DNA of 32,116 nt from Chthonomonadaceae bacterium. GTDB taxonomy: Bacteria; Armatimonadota; Chthonomonadetes; Chthonomonadales; Chthonomonadaceae. The notes under the pieces were generated by a model. That model was not told where the DNA came from and ran no database searches. It was given only the letters and a program-made list of their open reading frames with translations. Made by a program: the position numbers and the translations under genes. Below, piece by piece: positions 18,142 to 26,327 of the stretch (the first letter of the stretch is position 1; each line of letters begins with the position of its first letter). The stretch covers positions 1 to 32,116 of the forward strand of contig DAIDKH010000050.1 of the NCBI GenBank assembly GCA_027450145.1, given 5' to 3'.

Positions 18142-19467
18142 ATGTCCCAAGATAATTCGCGCCGGCGCTTTCTCGCACAATCTGCGGTCAGTGCAGCAGC
18201 AGGCCTTATAGCAGGTCAGGTAGATGCTGCGCCCCAACATGACATGCCATACACGTCTTCGTTAATGGCAGCGCTTAACGTTCATCAATTTGGCGCAAAG
18301 GCGGATGGTGTTACGGACGACACAGCGGCTATTCAGCGTGCGCTCGACAAGGCAGGAACGGCTGGAGGCGGCATTGTGGAACTACCCACTGGCCATTACG
18401 CTGTGAAGGGAACCCTGCAAGTGCCTGGCGGCGTGCTGCTGCAAGGCTCGTTTCGTGTACCTCCGTGCAGCCGTCATGATCAACACCCTCACCTGCATGG
18501 AACTGTTCTACTTGCGTTTGCCGGGCGTGGGAAGCCAGAATCCGCCCCATTTGTTCTCTTGAACGGGAATATGGCGGCAATACAGGGCGTAATCATCACT
18601 TACCCAGAATGGAAACGATCGGACGTACCTCCGGTACCCTATCCACCTGCCATTGCTGCACGCGAGAACACCGAAAATGTCTCAGTGCTCGATTGCTGTC
18701 TTCTCAACACTTATGAGGCCATACACTTGCAATCGTCAAGCCGTCATCTCATACGTAATGTCTACGCGTATCCCCACTATCGCGGACTGTACATCGACAA
18801 TTGCACGGATATTGGTCGCGTTGAAAACTGCCACTTCTGGCCATTCGGCGCTACTTACTATCCAGATGACCCATTTTCTAAGTGGGTTAACCTGAATGGG
18901 GTCGCATTCGAATTTGCGCGAACCGACTGGCAATACGTCTTCAATACGTTCTGTTTCGGCTATGGGGTTGGCTACAAATTTTCACAATCGAAGAATGGTG
19001 CGTGCAATGGTAATTTCCTTGGTATAGGATCGGACTCGTGTGAACGTGACATTCTGGTTGAGCAGGCACAACCTTACGGGCTGCTAATTACCAATGGTGA
19101 ATTTGTAGGCCGGTGGACCAGCAAGCACGCCACCTGCATTGAGATTATGGACGGTGCTGCGTCAAAGCTCAGCCTTACAAATTGCTCATTCTGGGGGCCA
19201 ATTCATAGGATTGTGTGGCAAAAGAGTGCCCAGATGCAATTTACGGCTAATGCTTGTCATTTTGTAGACTGGACCGACAATGCCATTCAAATTGATGCGG
19301 GCAGGGCGATAATTCAAGGGTGTACATTCATGCAGGATCGCAATGCGATTACAGTTGGCCCCAAAGCTACCTCTGTGCTGATAACCACCAACCAGGCGCC
19401 TGGTGGCCTCAAAGTAGACAACCATGCTGGTGCCCGCACCCAGATGGGCTTCAATGAACAGGTGTGA
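18142..19467 (+). CDS. Tat-exported right-handed beta-helix protein, pectate lyase superfamily
   Basis: A 441-residue protein with a twin-arginine signal (SRRRFLAQSA, residues 6-15). ATG at 18142 is preferred over an upstream in-frame start because an AAGGAG site precedes it and the Tat motif then sits at the N-terminus. The mature part opens with VHQFGAKADGVTDDTAAIQRALDKA and GGGIVELPTGHYAVKGTLQVP, the hallmark of the pectate lyase 3 / pectin lyase-like superfamily, and continues with beta-helix coils rich in Asn, Gly and Cys. This fold is used by polysaccharide lyases, glycosidases and epimerases; I see no motif that settles which. It is the last gene of the set, after a 114-base gap. Confidence 0.88.
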   Translation: MSQDNSRRRFLAQSAVSAAAGLIAGQVDAAPQHDMPYTSSLMAALNVHQFGAKADGVTDDTAAIQRALDKAGTAGGGIVELPTGHYAVKGTLQVPGGVLLQGSFRVPPCSRHDQHPHLHGTVLLAFAGRGKPESAPFVLLNGNMAAIQGVIITYPEWKRSDVPPVPYPPAIAARENTENVSVLDCCLLNTYEAIHLQSSSRHLIRNVYAYPHYRGLYIDNCTDIGRVENCHFWPFGATYYPDDPFSKWVNLNGVAFEFARTDWQYVFNTFCFGYGVGYKFSQSKNGACNGNFLGIGSDSCERDILVEQAQPYGLLITNGEFVGRWTSKHATCIEIMDGAASKLSLTNCSFWGPIHRIVWQKSAQMQFTANACHFVDWTDNAIQIDAGRAIIQGCTFMQDRNAITVGPKATSVLITTNQAPGGLKVDNHAGARTQMGFNEQV

Positions 19468-19472
19468 TTCTC

Positions 19473-19608
19473 GCCTGCACCGGTACGTTTAATGCTCAGC
19501 CGGTACAGGCACTCACTGCTGCCAGATATCTACGAAGGATGCCTTCGTAGATATCACCAACCTGCAGTGTACAGGCCAACTTACCGATACAGATAGTGTA
19601 TCGGTAAG
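19473..19608 (+). other. Cluster of three consecutive stem-loops
   Basis: Stem A: 19473-19483 with 19500-19510 (11 pairs, one mismatch). Stem B: 19525-19538 with 19542-19555, a perfect 14-pair stem with a 3-base loop. Stem C: 19580-19591 with 19597-19608, a perfect 12-pair stem with a 5-base loop. CACTGC (19514-19519) and GCAGTG (19564-19569) can close a further stem around B, and GTACAGGC is repeated at 19503 and 19569. The cluster fills nearly all of the gap between the beta-helix gene and the methyltransferase gene. It could be a terminator array, an attenuator or a multi-site DNA element. Confidence 0.6.
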
Positions 19609-19637
19609 GTTGTATCGCTTTTATAAGTAGGTGCACT

Positions 19638-20885
19638 ATGGCACACAAAGTATACGGATCGTTTGAGAACATACCCCCCAGTATCCGACAACACAATCTC
19701 TGGGCACGAACGCTTAAGTTGAACCAAAACGGATGGGAATGGGATTTTAGTCTCACCAATGAGTTGGGACCGGTGTTTCCAGCTCTTGCTGACGACTTGA
19801 TGATAGAACTGTTGGGCATCGCTGTCAAAGATAGAGTGATCGACATTGGAGGCGGTGACGCCTGTTTCAGTAGGGCTAATGTTGTTACGGACGCGTTCAT
19901 AAACTCGAACGTGCACAGGAGCGGCCGGGTATTACGGCAACTTCAGGGGACCGCTACGCGATTTGAAGAATGTTTTGCCGAACAGCTCCCCTTTGCCGAT
20001 CAGGAGTTTGATTTCGCTTACTCGCGCTCGGTTTTCGAACACACAATAGATCCCGCTGCCGCTTGCAGCGAAATGATGCGCGTCGCACGACGTGGCTTTA
20101 TAGAAACACCCACACCGCTCGCCGAATATTTAGGAGGACACCCCACTCATAGGTGGATTGTCTACATCGAGAAGAGCAATAATAGCGAACCTGTACTCGT
20201 ATTTAAACGGAAGCCATTCGTGCGTGCGCCGTTTAGTTACCTACTACGACCGCTATTCTTTAACGATAATGATTTCCACTTTAGATGGGAATGGAAGTAC
20301 CGTAACGTTGTCACCACGCAATTTGCCTGGGAGGGTAGGTTTCGGTTTCGCATTGACGATGATCTCAAACCAGGGTACATGGATTATGATGTCCCTGAGG
20401 CAGCGGCAGCAGCACATCTGGATTGTGCGGTAAGCGCTATTCAGTATGGGAACGTTCCACTGGATGTAATCAAACCTGATATCGACGTGACTTTGGCGCT
20501 CACCCCGTTACATGCGGAAGCCTATAACGCCAAGGGCTGCATGCTGTTTTTCGCAGGCGAGAGAAACTCCGCGGTTGAGTGCTTTAACATGGCAACCCGC
20601 CTTGATCCTCGGGTCGATCTGTATCAACAAAATTTGGTAGCGGCAACATCATCGGTCGAAGCACCTGTTATTCGAGTGGTGGAAGATGCTTATGCGCTGC
20701 CAGAAATGAAGTCTCGGGACTTAATTGACTGCATGCTGGACGCGCACGATCTGGAGGTTGGTCTGGTACTACTTTTAAACGGGTTGATGGCGAGCGGATC
20801 GCCAAGAATTCGACACATCAAAGAAAGATTCACGGCAGTGAAAGCGCTATCGCAGCAACTCAATACCAAGCCGGCAGCCGCCTGA
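19638..20885 (+). CDS. SAM-dependent methyltransferase-like protein with TPR-like tail
   Basis: A 415-residue cytoplasmic protein. Residues about 60-160 are a class I methyltransferase core: the SAM-binding motif VIDIGGGDACFS (67-78), the acidic-strand stretch EQLPFADQEFDFAYSRSVFEH, and the post-motif strand MMRVARRGFIETPTP. Middle residues 165-255 are rich in Phe, Trp and Arg and match nothing I recognise. Residues about 285-335 (PLHAEAYNAKGCMLFFAGERNSAVECFNMATRLDP) look like a single tetratricopeptide repeat. A GTAGGTG site lies before the ATG. The target is unknown; TPR-fused methyltransferases often act in glycan or secondary-metabolite synthesis, but that is inference. Confidence 0.75.
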   Translation: MAHKVYGSFENIPPSIRQHNLWARTLKLNQNGWEWDFSLTNELGPVFPALADDLMIELLGIAVKDRVIDIGGGDACFSRANVVTDAFINSNVHRSGRVLRQLQGTATRFEECFAEQLPFADQEFDFAYSRSVFEHTIDPAAACSEMMRVARRGFIETPTPLAEYLGGHPTHRWIVYIEKSNNSEPVLVFKRKPFVRAPFSYLLRPLFFNDNDFHFRWEWKYRNVVTTQFAWEGRFRFRIDDDLKPGYMDYDVPEAAAAAHLDCAVSAIQYGNVPLDVIKPDIDVTLALTPLHAEAYNAKGCMLFFAGERNSAVECFNMATRLDPRVDLYQQNLVAATSSVEAPVIRVVEDAYALPEMKSRDLIDCMLDAHDLEVGLVLLLNGLMASGSPRIRHIKERFTAVKALSQQLNTKPAAA

Positions 20886-20899
20886 AGCGGCGGCCGGCT
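20869..20899. terminator. Convergent hairpin with the stop codon in its loop
   Basis: A 13-position GC-rich stem (20869-20881 with 20887-20899, one A-G mismatch) closes a 5-base loop CTGAA that holds the methyltransferase stop codon. It lies between the convergent methyltransferase and acs genes. No T-tract follows. Confidence 0.55.
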
Positions 20900-20911
20900 C
20901 ACCGCGGCCCG

Positions 20912-22903
20912 TTAATCGTCATCCGATCCGTATTTGCTCTTGATACCGGCCACGATATTAGGATCGGCCAGCGTAGAAGTATCACCCAGCACCCGGCCCT
21001 CTGCGATATCCCTGAGCAGACGACGCATTATCTTCCCGCTTCTCGTTTTGGGTAGGTCCCCAGAGATGATTACCTCGTCGGGGCGACAAACCGCCCCCAA
21101 CCGCTGAGAAACGAACTCCTTTAATTCAGCGGCCAGACGCTTACGAGCCTCACCATCCGACGAAGGCGGCGCATATTCCTCGCGCACGATAACAAAAGCT
21201 ACTGGAGCCTGCCCCTTTACTTCGTGACTGCGACCGATGACCGCTGCCTCCGCCACTGCAGGATGCTCCACCAGTACAGACTCCAATTCCATCGTAGAGA
21301 GATTATGGCCGGCAACGAGCATGATATCATCCACGCGACCAAGCAGCCAGTAATTTCCTTCCATGTCCCGTAGTGCACCGTCACCAGGGAAATACAAACC
21401 GGGAAAGCGAGACCAGTAGACCTGCTGATAACGGTGGTCGTCACCCCAGATGGTACGAAGCATGGACGGCCACGGTTTTGTAATCACCAGGATTCCTTTG
21501 TGGTCCGGTGGTAGGGAGCGCCCCATGTCATCAACAACGTCCACGGAAATACCAGGGAACGGCCTCGTAGCGCTGCCCGGATGAGTCGTCGTCAGTCCTG
21601 GCAATGACGTGATCATGATCGACCCGGTTTCCGTCTGCCACCAGGTATCCACAATTGGGCATCGCTCGCGGCCGATATGCCGGTGATACCACAGCCATGC
21701 TTCAGGATTGATTGGCTCGCCCACAGACCCAAGCAGACGCAAGCTGGACAGGTCATGCTTTGCGGGATGCTCATCCCCCCATTTCATACATGCGCGAATT
21801 AACGTGGGCGCCGTGTATAGAATGGTTATTTTATGCCGCTCAATCATATCCCAGAAGCGGTCACGACATGGTTCCCCCTGTGTTGACCAGTCGGGAGAAC
21901 CCTCGTACATAAATACAGTGGCGCAATTGGCCAGTGGACCGTATACCACATAAGAATGCCCGGTAATCCAACCAATGTCCGCCGTGCACCAATACAGATC
22001 GGTAGGTTTAATGTCGAACACGAGCTGGGTCGTGGTATACGCTCCTGTAAGGTACCCACCTGTGGTATGGAGGATTCCCTTCGGTTTACCAGTACTTCCG
22101 GATGTGTAGAGAATAAACAGGGGGTCCTCAGCATCCATTGGCTCGGCAGCGCAGTCCGTAGATTGCCCCACAATTAAATCGTGCCACCATAAATCGCGTC
22201 CCGGTTCCATTTTTACTGGGCATTTATCGCCTGCTCGACGAAGCACAATAGCCCGCTTAACCGAAGGACAGGATGGCAACGCCTCATCAACCACTGATTT
22301 AAGGGGGACTATGTTCCCACGGCGCCAGTAGCCATCCGCCGTGATGATTACTTTTGCACCGCAGTCGTTGGTGCGCTCCGCGAGCGACTCCACTGAAAAT
22401 CCACCAAACACCACGGAATGCAACGCGCCTAACCGCGTGCACGCTAGCATTGCGATGGCGGCCTCCGGAACCATCGGCATGTAAATGCTTACACGATCCC
22501 CTTTACCCACGCCCTGCTGCTTCAGCACGTTCGCGAATTGGTTTACTAGTGCCGAGAGTTCTCTATATGTTAGGGTTCGCTGATCACCTGGTTCGCCCTC
22601 CCAAACGATTGCCCTGCGATCGCCGTTTGTCGCCAAATGCCTATCAAGGCAATTAGTACTAACATTCAGCTTTCCGCCTACAAACCACTTTGCATGAGGC
22701 GGATTCCACTCCAGGATCTGGTTCCACGGCTCCATCCAATCTAATCTACTCGCATAGCCTGCCCAAAAGACTTCGGGATCTTCCGCTGCGCGGCCGTAAA
22801 TTTCAGGGTCGGAGGCGTTTGCCTGTGCCGCAAACTCCTTCGGCGGTGTAAAGGAATGACCTGGTTGCCAGTCGGAACCGCTAGTATTAGCGTCTGTGCT
22901 CAT
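20912..22903 (-). CDS. acs: Acetyl-CoA synthetase
   Basis: Activates acetate with ATP and CoA to acetyl-CoA, 663 residues. ATG at 22903 is preferred, with GAGGAG about 10 bases upstream; a GTG two codons earlier would be only 4 bases from that site. Motifs are the AMP-binding loop [11 protein letters not shown], the acyl pocket and ATP motif [16 protein letters not shown], the hinge region [23 protein letters not shown] and the C-terminal [13 protein letters not shown], whose lysine is the usual acetylation site that silences the enzyme. Length fits the AMP-forming family. It is transcribed alone and faces away from the LacI gene. Confidence 0.97.
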   Translation of the reverse strand: MSTDANTSGSDWQPGHSFTPPKEFAAQANASDPEIYGRAAEDPEVFWAGYASRLDWMEPWNQILEWNPPHAKWFVGGKLNVSTNCLDRHLATNGDRRAIVWEGEPGDQRTLTYRELSALVNQFANVLKQQGVGKGDRVSIYMPMVPEAAIAMLACTRLGALHSVVFGGFSVESLAERTNDCGAKVIITADGYWRRGNIVPLKSVVDEALPSCPSVKRAIVLRRAGDKCPVKMEPGRDLWWHDLIVGQSTDCAAEPMDAEDPLFILYTSGSTGKPKGILHTTGGYLTGAYTTTQLVFDIKPTDLYWCTADIGWITGHSYVVYGPLANCATVFMYEGSPDWSTQGEPCRDRFWDMIERHKITILYTAPTLIRACMKWGDEHPAKHDLSSLRLLGSVGEPINPEAWLWYHRHIGRERCPIVDTWWQTETGSIMITSLPGLTTTHPGSATRPFPGISVDVVDDMGRSLPPDHKGILVITKPWPSMLRTIWGDDHRYQQVYWSRFPGLYFPGDGALRDMEGNYWLLGRVDDIMLVAGHNLSTMELESVLVEHPAVAEAAVIGRSHEVKGQAPVAFVIVREEYAPPSSDGEARKRLAAELKEFVSQRLGAVCRPDEVIISGDLPKTRSGKIMRRLLRDIAEGRVLGDTSTLADPNIVAGIKSKYGSDDD

Positions 22904-22909
22904 GCTCAC

Positions 22910-23201
22910 TCATCTCCTCGAGTTGCAAAATATGTCTAATGAATTTCAATATACGGATGAAGATGTCCTGCTTTACTACTACGTGAACCTGTTTGAAGTG
23001 AATGACTGTAGCACTGGGGGAGTTCAATTCGGCGGGCTTAAGCCGCGCGTTGACGGCACCACGAGTCAACACATACCTTCACCCGCGATCAGCTGCATTA
23101 AGGCACCAGACATGAAGCACCGATTTCAATAGATGCCATGCTATAGCTTCACCCAGGAAAACTCGTCCAATAGGAATGGACTCAAACAGAGAGCGGCAAT
23201 G
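22910..23201. other. Divergent intergenic region between acs and the LacI-type gene
   Basis: Part of a 450-base gap without a supported gene. It holds the acs ribosome site (22914-22919, minus strand) and a 10-base palindrome GGCTTAAGCC (23035-23044). A short open frame on the plus strand here has no ribosome site and no recognisable protein. Promoter elements of the LacI gene follow and are listed separately. Confidence 0.5.
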
Positions 23202-23276
23202 CACATTGCTATTTTATAATGTGAACTGCTAGAATACTGGCAGTCATAGGTGTTTGGGTCGATGCCAAGCCCCAAA
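23202..23276 (+). promoter_or_regulatory. Predicted promoter and dyads before the LacI-ATPase pair
   Basis: TTGCTA (23206-23211), 18-base spacer, TAGAAT (23230-23235). The -35 is flanked by the inverted repeat CACATT/AATGTG (23202-23207 with 23218-23223). A second dyad TTTGGG/CCCAAA (23253-23258 with 23271-23276) lies just downstream of the expected start site. A perfect TATAAT (23215-23220) is an alternative -10 but lacks a good -35. Confidence 0.4.
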
Positions 23277-23362
23277 ACGCAGATACCTGCAGTCATTCGG
23301 CACGGAATATACCGCCTGACGTTTCATCACACTAGATCACTCACCAATTAGAATTCGCTGGC

Positions 23363-24358
23363 ATGCCTATAACAATTCAGGATATCGCGGACAACCTTAA
23401 CCTTCCATACTCTACGGTCGCTAATGTTCTTCAGGGGCGTAGCGACCTGGCGATCTCTCCTGCCACCCGTGAACAGGTTCTACAAATCGCACAGCAAATG
23501 GGCTATATAGACTCACCGTCCCAGTGTCAGCCTCGTAAGCCCACGGGCCACTTAGGGCTATGGATGAGCAGCATATACACGGCGTTTCACGCACAGATCA
23601 TTAACCACGTGGAAAATAACGCACGATCTGCAGGGTATCAGCTTATAGTCCGCTCATTGCAGCACGGTTTGAACGGCTCTGTACTTCCGGAACTAAATAT
23701 CGACGGATGTCTCGCCTTTGAATGCTCCGGGCAAGTCATGGCACTTGAGACAAATACTCAATTCAACAGCCTGCCAACCGTGTGTATGGGTGGTGTTAAT
23801 TGCCATGTACCAAGTCTTGATTGCGTCGAGATTGATCTAGCCACCGGCACACTCAAGGCATTGGCACACCTCGCAGCAGTTGGCTGCAGGGCAATCGCGT
23901 ACCTCGGCCCAAATATGATCGATAACCGCCTATCGGCCTACTTCCAATTTGCCGACGACATTCGACAGGAACCAATTACCATACTAACCCCCACACAAAG
24001 TAAGCAGCAGGCACGGCAGGCAGTATGTGAATTCGCAGGCCGAGGCAGGCCATTCGATGGCGTCTATTGTTTCAATGACGATATGGCAATAGCCTGTGTC
24101 GCTGGACTTCGTGACGCGGGTCTCAGCGTACCGCGTGACGTTGCCGTCGTGGGATGTGATGGGATTGAGGAAGCCGGCCTAAGTGATCCTCCTATCACCT
24201 CGCTTGCTATGCCGGTCGACGAGATGTGCCGGATCGCCATATCACTGCTTCATGACCGGATTGTAGATAGCTCGATTGCACCCCGACACCGTCAACTGAG
24301 TCCGTACCTCGTGCTTCGCGATAGCTCGAATAGAACGGTCGAACAACCTACCTTATGA
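23363..24358 (+). CDS. LacI-family transcriptional regulator
   Basis: A 331-residue repressor-type regulator. Residues 4-25 (TIQDIADNLNLPYSTVANVLQG) are the LacI helix-turn-helix, followed by the hinge region and a periplasmic-binding-protein-like ligand domain (about 62-320) with FDGVYCFNDDMAIACVAGLRDAGLSVPRDVAVVGCDG, the usual family hallmark. The ligand is probably a sugar or nucleoside-like molecule, which cannot be fixed from sequence. No clear ribosome site precedes the ATG. The stop codon overlaps the ATG of the ABC ATPase (ATGA), so the regulator and a transport ATPase are made together. A candidate operator is at 13089. Confidence 0.93.
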   Translation: MPITIQDIADNLNLPYSTVANVLQGRSDLAISPATREQVLQIAQQMGYIDSPSQCQPRKPTGHLGLWMSSIYTAFHAQIINHVENNARSAGYQLIVRSLQHGLNGSVLPELNIDGCLAFECSGQVMALETNTQFNSLPTVCMGGVNCHVPSLDCVEIDLATGTLKALAHLAAVGCRAIAYLGPNMIDNRLSAYFQFADDIRQEPITILTPTQSKQQARQAVCEFAGRGRPFDGVYCFNDDMAIACVAGLRDAGLSVPRDVAVVGCDGIEEAGLSDPPITSLAMPVDEMCRIAISLLHDRIVDSSIAPRHRQLSPYLVLRDSSNRTVEQPTL

Positions 24359-25356
24359 TTGACAATACTCCTCGCCCGATCAATGGTCAACCGATATTGG
24401 AGGTCTGCGGCCTTAAAAAATATTTCCCGATTTCGCGCACGCAAGGATTACGTACGACGATGCTCACGGTTAAAGCTGTCGATGGCATCGATCTATCGGT
24501 TTATCCTGGCGAAACGGTTGCACTCGTTGGCGAGAGTGGCTGCGGTAAAACGACTGTAGCACGTTGCATTTTGCGGTTAACTCGCCCTACAGCAGGCTCA
24601 ATAAAGCTGTTGGGGCGTGATTTTCTAGCTCTTCGTGGCGAGGAATTTCGCCAGTTGCGGCAACATGCCAGCCAGGTTTTCCAGGATCCCTTTGCCGCAC
24701 TAAACCCACGAATGCAAATTGGTTCTTCCGTTATGGAGCCGATGTCGGCTAGGGGTTCGATCTCGAAGCAGGACCGAAATGCTGCAGTAAAGCAGCTGTT
24801 ATTGGATGTTGGATTGCCCGCTGATGCCATAAACCGGTTTCCCCACGAGTTTTCAGGCGGGCAGCGCCAGCGCATCGGCATCGCAAGAGCCATTGCTGGA
24901 GCCCCGGAACTCCTCATCCTTGACGAACCGACCTCTGCGTTAGATGTTTCGGTACGGGCACAGATTCTCAACTTATTGGCAGACATTCAGGAGACTAGAG
25001 GCATTAGCTACCTTCTCATAGCTCATGACCTTTCGGTAGTAAGGCATGCGGCCCACAGGGTTGCCGTGATGTACCTAGGTCGTATCGTGGAGTTTGGCAG
25101 CGTAGACGACGTGTTTTTAAAGCCGGCGCACCCTTACACCGTAGCGTTGCTCGCCGCTGTACCTCGTCCTGAACCCCAGGCTCAAAAAGTGCGGCCTGTT
25201 CTAGCAGGTGAACCACCGTCACCCATACAAATACCTCGCGGTTGCCGATTTTGCCCCAGATGTCCGCGTGCTCAAGAAATCTGTATGCAGGAGGAACCAA
25301 GATTCGCCGCTACAAATAGCCTTAATCACCAAACAGCCTGTCATTTTCCCCTATAA
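24355..25356 (+). CDS. Oligopeptide/dipeptide-type ABC transporter ATP-binding protein (OppF/DppF-like)
   Basis: A 333-residue ATPase that would power import by a family-5 type transporter. Walker A GESGCGKT (59-66), Q-loop Gln110, signature FSGGQRQR (166-173), Walker B LLILDE (186-191) and H-loop His224 are all intact. The C-terminal extension (HPYTVALLAAVPRP, then CRFCPRCPRAQEIC) is the oligo_HPY domain with its cysteines, which in relatives can carry an iron-sulfur cluster. Its ATG overlaps the LacI-type stop codon. The normal partners (OppD-like ATPase, two permeases, binding protein) are not adjacent; the only binding protein in the window is at 15361. Confidence 0.93.
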   Translation: MIDNTPRPINGQPILEVCGLKKYFPISRTQGLRTTMLTVKAVDGIDLSVYPGETVALVGESGCGKTTVARCILRLTRPTAGSIKLLGRDFLALRGEEFRQLRQHASQVFQDPFAALNPRMQIGSSVMEPMSARGSISKQDRNAAVKQLLLDVGLPADAINRFPHEFSGGQRQRIGIARAIAGAPELLILDEPTSALDVSVRAQILNLLADIQETRGISYLLIAHDLSVVRHAAHRVAVMYLGRIVEFGSVDDVFLKPAHPYTVALLAAVPRPEPQAQKVRPVLAGEPPSPIQIPRGCRFCPRCPRAQEICMQEEPRFAATNSLNHQTACHFPL

Positions 25357-25411
25357 ATTCCACTTCGGGAACCCGATTAATTATAAATCCGTAAATTTGT
25401 TCCGTGTATCC

Positions 25412-25441
25412 TTGTTATCGCCTTACATTTCGTGTTATAAT
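25412..25441 (+). promoter_or_regulatory. Predicted extended -10 promoter of the prepilin-like gene
   Basis: TTGTTA (25412-25417), 18-base spacer, and TATAAT (25436-25441) preceded by TGT, giving an extended -10 (TGTTATAAT). This is the strongest promoter match in the window. Start site near 25448. Confidence 0.65.
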
Positions 25442-25483
25442 GTGAAGCTTATGTGTGGGCCATAGAGAGGTTTGCGTCGTTAA

Positions 25484-26173
25484 TTGGTAAGTTCCAAGTC
25501 GCGGTACGGGTTTACGTTAATAGAGCTGCTCGTTGTGATCGCTATCATAGCGATTCTTGCAGCGATACTGTTTCCCGTATTCGCATCTGCTCGAGAAAAG
25601 GCACGGCAAACCGTGTGCCTTTCAAACCAGATGCAAATGGGCTTAGCAGTGTTGATGTACACGCAGGACTATGATGAACGCGTTCCTTTGGCAGCCACTG
25701 CGCCAACGGTGTACACGTATCTAAACTGGCATGATCTGCTAGGACCGTACACCAAAAGCTCAGGGATCTGGGTTTGCCCGGATGCAGATTTACCTTTAAG
25801 AGACAGCACCGGCAAGCTTGTTTGCCACTACGGATGGAATGCGTATTATCTTAACGAGGGTGTCAATGTGCAAAACATTTACACTCTTAACAATGCACCG
25901 GGTGTAACGGTCGCGGAAGTTTCTGCGCCGGCTCACACGATTATGATTACAGATAACAGAGGGATTAATGGGTTCATTCCCACCAATCATCTCTCTACAT
26001 ATGTATTACCGCCATCACAGCCTGATGCAGCGTACTGGGGTCGACCAGCCCCGAGGCATTCTGGCGGTGTTATCGTAACATTTATGGACGGGCACGCCAA
26101 GTGGATGAGACCCGAAATGTTTGATGAGGGTCAACAACCTGTTGACAGCTGGTTCCAGTTGCAACAACAGTAA
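25484..26173 (+). CDS. Prepilin-type N-terminal cleavage protein, DUF1559-like
   Basis: A 229-residue type II/IV pseudopilin-like protein. The N-terminus has a short basic leader ending in Gly9, cut before Phe10 ([10 protein letters not shown]), then one long hydrophobic helix with Glu at +5 and [16 protein letters not shown]. The C-terminal half is globular and ends with [18 protein letters not shown], the H-x9-DG signature. The start is TTG at 25484, forced by an in-frame stop just upstream; AGAGAGG lies 13 bases before it, a long spacing. Such proteins occur in many copies in Armatimonadota and Planctomycetota and their function is not established. It stands alone, with its own promoter and a terminator-like hairpin. 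Confidence 0.9.
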   Translation: MVSSKSRYGFTLIELLVVIAIIAILAAILFPVFASAREKARQTVCLSNQMQMGLAVLMYTQDYDERVPLAATAPTVYTYLNWHDLLGPYTKSSGIWVCPDADLPLRDSTGKLVCHYGWNAYYLNEGVNVQNIYTLNNAPGVTVAEVSAPAHTIMITDNRGINGFIPTNHLSTYVLPPSQPDAAYWGRPAPRHSGGVIVTFMDGHAKWMRPEMFDEGQQPVDSWFQLQQQ

Positions 26174-26192
26174 CTGCATCTACCGATGTGCG

Positions 26193-26234
26193 TCTACAAA
26201 CTGCGCCTTGCATTGCGTGCCAGTTTGAGTTAGA
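26193..26234 (+). terminator. Terminator-like imperfect hairpin
   Basis: CAAACTG (26197-26203) pairs with CAGTTTG (26221-26227), with an inner CGC/GCG and an outer TCTA/TAGA. It lies 20 bases after the prepilin-like stop and before the sigma factor gene. Confidence 0.45.
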
Positions 26235-26327
26235 CACCGTTTCTTAAGAATCGAATTTAGAATTAATCGCTGGCAGCAGTTGCCGCCGTCGGCGAACAGT
26301 AATTTGTACAGGAGAAGGGAGGGCGTA

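Noticed and set aside
22896-23132. Short plus-strand open frame between acs and the LacI-type gene
   Set aside because: It overlaps the acs start region, has no ribosome site and shows no recognisable protein features.
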